This document shows positions 60,602-64,000 of a DNA stretch of 64,000 nt, piece by piece. The translations under genes and the position numbers were made by a program. The stretch is from assembly GCA_050011895.1 (NCBI GenBank), contig JBEKIF010000002.1, positions 124,001 through 188,000 of the forward strand, in the 5' to 3' direction. The first letter of the stretch is position 1. Every line of letters begins with the position of its first letter. The stretch comes from DATBGO01 sp050011895. GTDB taxonomy: Bacteria; Actinomycetota; Actinomycetes; Streptosporangiales; Streptosporangiaceae. The notes under the pieces were generated by a model. That model was not told where the DNA came from. It ran no database searches and saw nothing but the letters and a program-made list of their open reading frames with translations.

Positions 60602-61960
60602 ATGGACAGGCGGATATTCGGGCTGGAGAACGAGTACGGCGTCACGTGCACGTTCCGCGGCCAGCGGCGGCTGTCACCCGACGAGGTGGCCAGGTACCTG
60701 TTCCGCCGGGTGGTGTCGTGGGGCCGCAGCAGCAACGTCTTCCTGCGCAACGGCGCGCGGCTCTACCTGGACGTCGGCAGCCATCCCGAGTATGCGACTC
60801 CGGAATGTGACAGCCTGATCGACCTGGTCGTGCACGACAAGGCCGGTGAGCGGATCCTGGAGGGCCTGCTGGTCGACGCGGACCGGCGGCTGCGGGAGGA
60901 GGGCATCGCCGGGGACATCTACCTGTTCAAGAACAACACCGACTCGGCGGGCAACTCTTATGGCTGCCACGAGAACTACCTGGTGGGCAGGCACGGCGAG
61001 TTCGGCAGGCTGGCCGACATCCTGATCCCGTTCCTGGTCACCCGCCAGATCATCTGCGGCGCTGGAAAGGTCCTGCAGACCCCGCGCGGCGCGGTGTACT
61101 GCGTCAGCCAGCGCGCCGAACACATCTGGGAGGGCGTCTCGTCGGCCACCACCAGGTCCAGGCCGATCATCAACACCCGCGACGAGCCGCACGCCGACGC
61201 GGAGCGGTTCCGCAGGCTGCACGTGATCGTCGGTGACTCCAACATGAGCGAAACGACGACGCTGCTCAAGGTCGGCGCGACGGACCTGGTGCTGCGGATG
61301 GTCGAGGCGGGCACCGTCATGCGTGACCTCACGCTGGAGAACCCGATCCGGGCGATCAGGGATGTCAGCCATGACATGACGGGCAGGCGAAAGGTGCGGC
61401 TGGCCAACGGGCGTGAGGTCAGTGCCCTGGACATCCAGCACGAGTACCTGTCCAAGGCACGGGACTTCACCGACCGCAAGGGCCCCGACCCGATTACCGA
61501 GCGGGTTCTCGGCATGTGGGAGCGGGCGCTGAACGCCGTGCAGACGGGTGATCTCGGACTGGTCGCGCGAGAGATTGACTGGGTGACCAAGTACCAGCTG
61601 ATCGAGCGCTACCGGGCCAAGCACGACCTGCCGCTATCCTCGCCGCGGGTGGCCCAGCTCGATCTCGCCTACCACGACGTGCATCGCGGGCGGGGCCTGT
61701 ACTACCTGCTGCAGCGTCGCGGCGCTGTCCAGCGGGTCTGCAGGGATATCGACATCTTCGAGGCGAAGTCGGTGCCGCCGCAGACCACGAGGGCCCGGCT
61801 GCGCGGCGAGTTCATCAGGCGGGCACAGGAACGGCGGCGGGACTTCACGGTCGACTGGGTGCACCTCAAGCTCAACGACCAGGCCCAGCGCACAGTGCTG
61901 TGCAAGGACCCGTTCCGGTCTGTCGATGAACGCGTGGAGAAACTGATCGCCGGAATGTGA
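60602..61960 (+). CDS. pafA: Pup-protein ligase PafA
   Basis: 452 aa. MDRRIFGLENEYGVTCTFRG is the PafA N-terminus. FLRNGARLYLDVGSHPEYAT holds the acidic active-site residues, NNTDSAGNSYGCHENYLVGR and INTRDEPHADAERFRRLHVI complete the nucleotide and metal pocket, and a short C-terminal domain follows. It phosphorylates the Pup C-terminal Glu with ATP and transfers it to lysines. It lacks the Dop loop. Together with arc, dop, pup and prcBA it makes the locus complete. Confidence 0.97.
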   Translation: MDRRIFGLENEYGVTCTFRGQRRLSPDEVARYLFRRVVSWGRSSNVFLRNGARLYLDVGSHPEYATPECDSLIDLVVHDKAGERILEGLLVDADRRLREEGIAGDIYLFKNNTDSAGNSYGCHENYLVGRHGEFGRLADILIPFLVTRQIICGAGKVLQTPRGAVYCVSQRAEHIWEGVSSATTRSRPIINTRDEPHADAERFRRLHVIVGDSNMSETTTLLKVGATDLVLRMVEAGTVMRDLTLENPIRAIRDVSHDMTGRRKVRLANGREVSALDIQHEYLSKARDFTDRKGPDPITERVLGMWERALNAVQTGDLGLVAREIDWVTKYQLIERYRAKHDLPLSSPRVAQLDLAYHDVHRGRGLYYLLQRRGAVQRVCRDIDIFEAKSVPPQTTRARLRGEFIRRAQERRRDFTVDWVHLKLNDQAQRTVLCKDPFRSVDERVEKLIAGM

Positions 61961-62080
61961 CACTAGCGCTGATCTGCACTGAGCCGTGCCGCGCTCGGTG
62001 ATCCGTGTCGTCTGGGCCAGACGCCCAGCATGAGCGGGTAGGCTGGCCTGGCTCATGATCCCGACAACGAGGTCTTTCTT

Positions 62081-63040
62081 ATGCGACGCATCGCAGTTGC
62101 GCTTTCCGTTCCGTTGATCGTCACTGCGGCCTTGGCTGGCTGCGGTTCGTCGGCTCCATCGTCGGCGGCAGCCAGCCCCAACACCGCGGTCTCGGTGTCC
62201 GGCACATTCGGCGAGGCGCCCGCTGTGTCGATCCCGGCCAAGAACGCGGGCACCAACCTGGCCGTAAAGACGGAAATCCAGGGAAATGGGCCGGCTCTAG
62301 GTAAGACCGATGCATTCGTCGGGAACTATGTCGTTTATATCTGGAGTGGTGCCACGCACAAGCTGGCGCTCAGCACATATAAGGCAACGCCGCAAGTCCT
62401 CTCGGGCACGCTGCTGCCCGGGCTGGAGACCGCGCTGCGCGGCAAGAAGATGGGCAGCCGGGTCCTGGCCGTGCTGCCGCCCAAGTACGCGTACGGCGCC
62501 ACCGGGAACACCCAGGTCGGCGTGACCGCGAAGGACACCCTGGTCTTCGTCGTTGACATGATCAAGGACTTCCCCGCGACCGCGTCGGCATCCGGCAAGC
62601 AGGTGTCCGACGGCGGCAACGGCCTGCCGACTGTTACCGCGCCGACGGGTGCCGCGCCGGCGGTCAAGATCCCGTCCACCGCCCCGCCCAGCAATCTGGT
62701 GGTCAAGACACTGATCAAGGGCACCGGAGCACCGCTCGCGAAGGGCCAGGAAGTCATCACCCAGTACGTCGGTGTCCTGTGGCGGACCGGCAAGACCTTC
62801 GATTCGTCATGGAAGCGCGGTGCGCCGTTCGGATTCCAGCTCGACGCGACACCAGCCCAGATCATCCCCGGCTGGGACAAGGCTCTGGTGGGCGTGCCGA
62901 TCGGCAGCCGCGTCCTGCTGGTGATCCCGCCGGCCGACGGCTACGGCAAGACAGGTAACTCAGCGGCCGGGATCAAGGGGACGGACACCCTCGTTTTCGT
63001 CATCGACATCCTCGGCGCTGTTCAGGGCGCAGCCGCATAG
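62081..63040 (+). CDS. FKBP-type peptidyl-prolyl isomerase lipoprotein, two domains
   Basis: 319 aa. The signal ends in ALAGCGSS, a lipobox. An N-terminal, degenerate FKBP domain (GSRVLAVLPPKYAYGATGNT, DTLVFVVDMIKDF) is followed by a fuller one: GQEVITQYVGVLWRTGKTFD, QIIPGWDKALVGVPIGSRVL and PPADGYGKTG. It assists protein folding outside the membrane. A gene of this kind regularly follows pafA in actinomycetes, though its link to the proteasome is not known. Confidence 0.92.
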   Translation: MRRIAVALSVPLIVTAALAGCGSSAPSSAAASPNTAVSVSGTFGEAPAVSIPAKNAGTNLAVKTEIQGNGPALGKTDAFVGNYVVYIWSGATHKLALSTYKATPQVLSGTLLPGLETALRGKKMGSRVLAVLPPKYAYGATGNTQVGVTAKDTLVFVVDMIKDFPATASASGKQVSDGGNGLPTVTAPTGAAPAVKIPSTAPPSNLVVKTLIKGTGAPLAKGQEVITQYVGVLWRTGKTFDSSWKRGAPFGFQLDATPAQIIPGWDKALVGVPIGSRVLLVIPPADGYGKTGNSAAGIKGTDTLVFVIDILGAVQGAAA

Positions 63041-63047
63041 GCCGGGT

Positions 63048-63180
63048 TCAGCGCAGCAGCTTGTCCAGGCGGATCGGCAGGTCAGGCACCCGGATGCCGG
63101 TGGCGTGATAGACCGCGTTCGCTATCGCGGCCGCAGCGCCGACGATGCCGACCTGCGGACGGCACTGTTCCGTGCGGAGG
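63048..63180 (-). pseudogene. C-terminal remnant of a xanthine-dehydrogenase-type molybdenum subunit
   Basis: On the minus strand a frame ending with the stop at 63048-63050 reads VGIVGAAAAIANAVYHATGI followed by RVPDLPIRLDKLL, which is the usual C-terminus of molybdopterin-binding subunits of xanthine or aldehyde dehydrogenases. Upstream of about 63180 the similarity is lost. The rest of the gene is gone, so this is a relic. Confidence 0.65.
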
Positions 63181-63253
63181 TACCGACTCGCCGGCTCGCC
63201 GACCAGGCCGCCCGAGGCTCGCAACTGGTCCCGGGCGTCCGGCTTCCCCGGTG

Positions 63254-63706
63254 TCAGGCCTGCAGGGCGTCCGGCTCCCGGGCGTCAGGCCGCTCGCTGA
63301 TCGCGTCTGCGATCAGGCTAAGCCCGATGCCGAGCATCCACACGTCCTTGGCAATCGGGACGCCCTGCTGGCTTGGCCGCACACTGTGCGCCTCGCGCAG
63401 CCCCGGGGTGCGCAGGTACAGGCCAAGCAGCCCGGCGGAAAACGCGGTCAGGCCCGCTCCGGCCAGCGCAGCAGGTATCACCGGGAGCAGCAGCGCTGAG
63501 CCAAGCGCGATCTCCCCGGCCGACAGCATCCGGGCGAAGTCCTTCGGCTTGATGTTCTTCAGGAACGGATAGGTCCCCGCGGCCATCCCGTGCAGCCGGG
63601 CGGCGGCCTCCTCGTCCGCTGACCACTTCCCGATGCCGGCGTTGAGAATGAATGCGCCCGCCGCCAGGCGGCCCGGGCTACGCCGCACCTTCACCGCGAT
63701 CCTCAT
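63254..63706 (-). CDS. DoxX-like membrane protein
   Basis: 150 aa from ATG 63706 with AAGGGTGA upstream. Four hydrophobic segments (GRLAAGAFILNAGIGKW, FARMLSAGEIALGSALLLP, LAGAGLTAFSAGLLGLYL and DVWMLGIGLSLIADAI) fit the DoxX family of small quinone-linked or stress-related membrane proteins. Function is not known. It lies between the molybdenum-enzyme remnant and a NUDIX gene. Confidence 0.75.
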   Translation of the reverse strand: MRIAVKVRRSPGRLAAGAFILNAGIGKWSADEEAAARLHGMAAGTYPFLKNIKPKDFARMLSAGEIALGSALLLPVIPAALAGAGLTAFSAGLLGLYLRTPGLREAHSVRPSQQGVPIAKDVWMLGIGLSLIADAISERPDAREPDALQA

Positions 63707-63775
63707 CAGCAACCGTCACCCTTCAGTTCGGTAGGAGTACCGGCCCGCAGCGAGCCAGGCCGGGCAGGTCTGTAG

Positions 63776-64000
63776 TCAGTTCCACCGCTCGAATGGCTCG
63801 TTGATGACCTGGCCCGCCAAGAACGCGGGCAACAGCCATGGCAAGCGGCCCGGGTAGAACCGCTCGCTGCTGGAGAGAATCTCGCTGACCTCCCACCATC
63901 GGGAGCCGACATAATCTTCCAGTTCCGTTGCCGTCCTGCCCCCGTCGATGATATCTGGCTGGTCGGCCGCGATCCTGGCCAGCACCACGACCTCGTGCTG
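63776..64000 (-). CDS. NUDIX hydrolase, truncated by the window edge
   Basis: The last 75 residues of a minus-strand gene continue beyond base 64000. QHEVVVLARIAADQPDIIDG, GRTATELEDYVGSRWWEVSE and RFYPGRLPWLLPAFLAGQVI resemble the C-terminal part of NUDIX hydrolases, where the WW-EV segment follows the catalytic box. The NUDIX box itself is outside the window, so the call rests on the tail only. Confidence 0.6.
   Translation of the reverse strand, partial: QHEVVVLARIAADQPDIIDGGRTATELEDYVGSRWWEVSEILSSSERFYPGRLPWLLPAFLAGQVINEPFERWN

Overview
This 64 kb window comes from a very high-GC actinomycete. The main evidence is a complete Pup-proteasome locus (arc/mpa, dop, pup, prcB, prcA, pafA), the actinobacterial families DUF3090, DUF3099, SCO1664-like and PAC2, a mabA-inhA-type fatty-acid pair, GTG starts, and leaderless promoters in which a TANNNT box sits 6-8 nt before the start codon. 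The genus cannot be fixed by eye; a non-Streptomyces lineage such as Streptosporangiales or a relative is a guess. Genes run on both strands with short gaps, apart from one disturbed stretch at about 16.5-23.2 kb.

Layout. 0-7.3 kb: the 3' part of an ABC-F ATPase, a small helix-turn-helix protein, an enoyl-CoA hydratase, an ABC exporter, a sulfotransferase and a GH15 trehalase/glucoamylase-like enzyme. 7.5-10.8 kb: a small lipoprotein and a coupled three-gene sulfonate/nitrate/taurine-type importer. 10.9-29.9 kb: a molybdenum and selenium block (fdhD, selD, selC tRNA-Sec, selA, selB, moaA, mobA, DUF6457). It is interrupted by a GT87 mannosyltransferase, an acyl-CoA synthetase and, between selC and selA, a decayed island. 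The island holds a truncated gene that may derive from a CRISPR effector, a lysozyme-like wall hydrolase, a frameshifted GntR gene, another broken gene, a secreted G1 glutamic peptidase and other secreted or membrane proteins. 30-34 kb: a membrane protein and a PadR-controlled drug-exporter-type ABC operon.

34-43.6 kb: DUF3099, dodecin, the TldD/TldE protease pair, FabG plus an InhA-type enoyl reductase, then a phosphatase, DUF3090 and kinase-fold run, a PAC2 protein with an unusual start, and a HAD phosphatase. 43.8-50 kb: a five-gene peptide/oligopeptide importer. 50-53.2 kb: a RecB-like nuclease, a membrane site-2 protease and TrmI tRNA methyltransferase. 53.3-63 kb: the Pup-proteasome locus with an aldehyde dehydrogenase inserted between prcA and pafA, followed by a double-FKBP lipoprotein. 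The end holds a xanthine-dehydrogenase remnant, a DoxX-like membrane protein and a partial NUDIX gene.

How the genes work together. SelD makes selenophosphate, SelA converts Ser-tRNA-Sec (selC) to Sec-tRNA, and SelB delivers it to UGA. FdhD, MoaA and MobA make or sulfurate the molybdenum cofactor. Together they point to a selenocysteine- and molybdenum-dependent formate dehydrogenase encoded outside the window. In the proteasome block PafA ligates Pup to targets, Dop removes it, Arc unfolds the targets and PrcBA degrades them. No CRISPR array, insertion sequence, integrase or rRNA was recognised.
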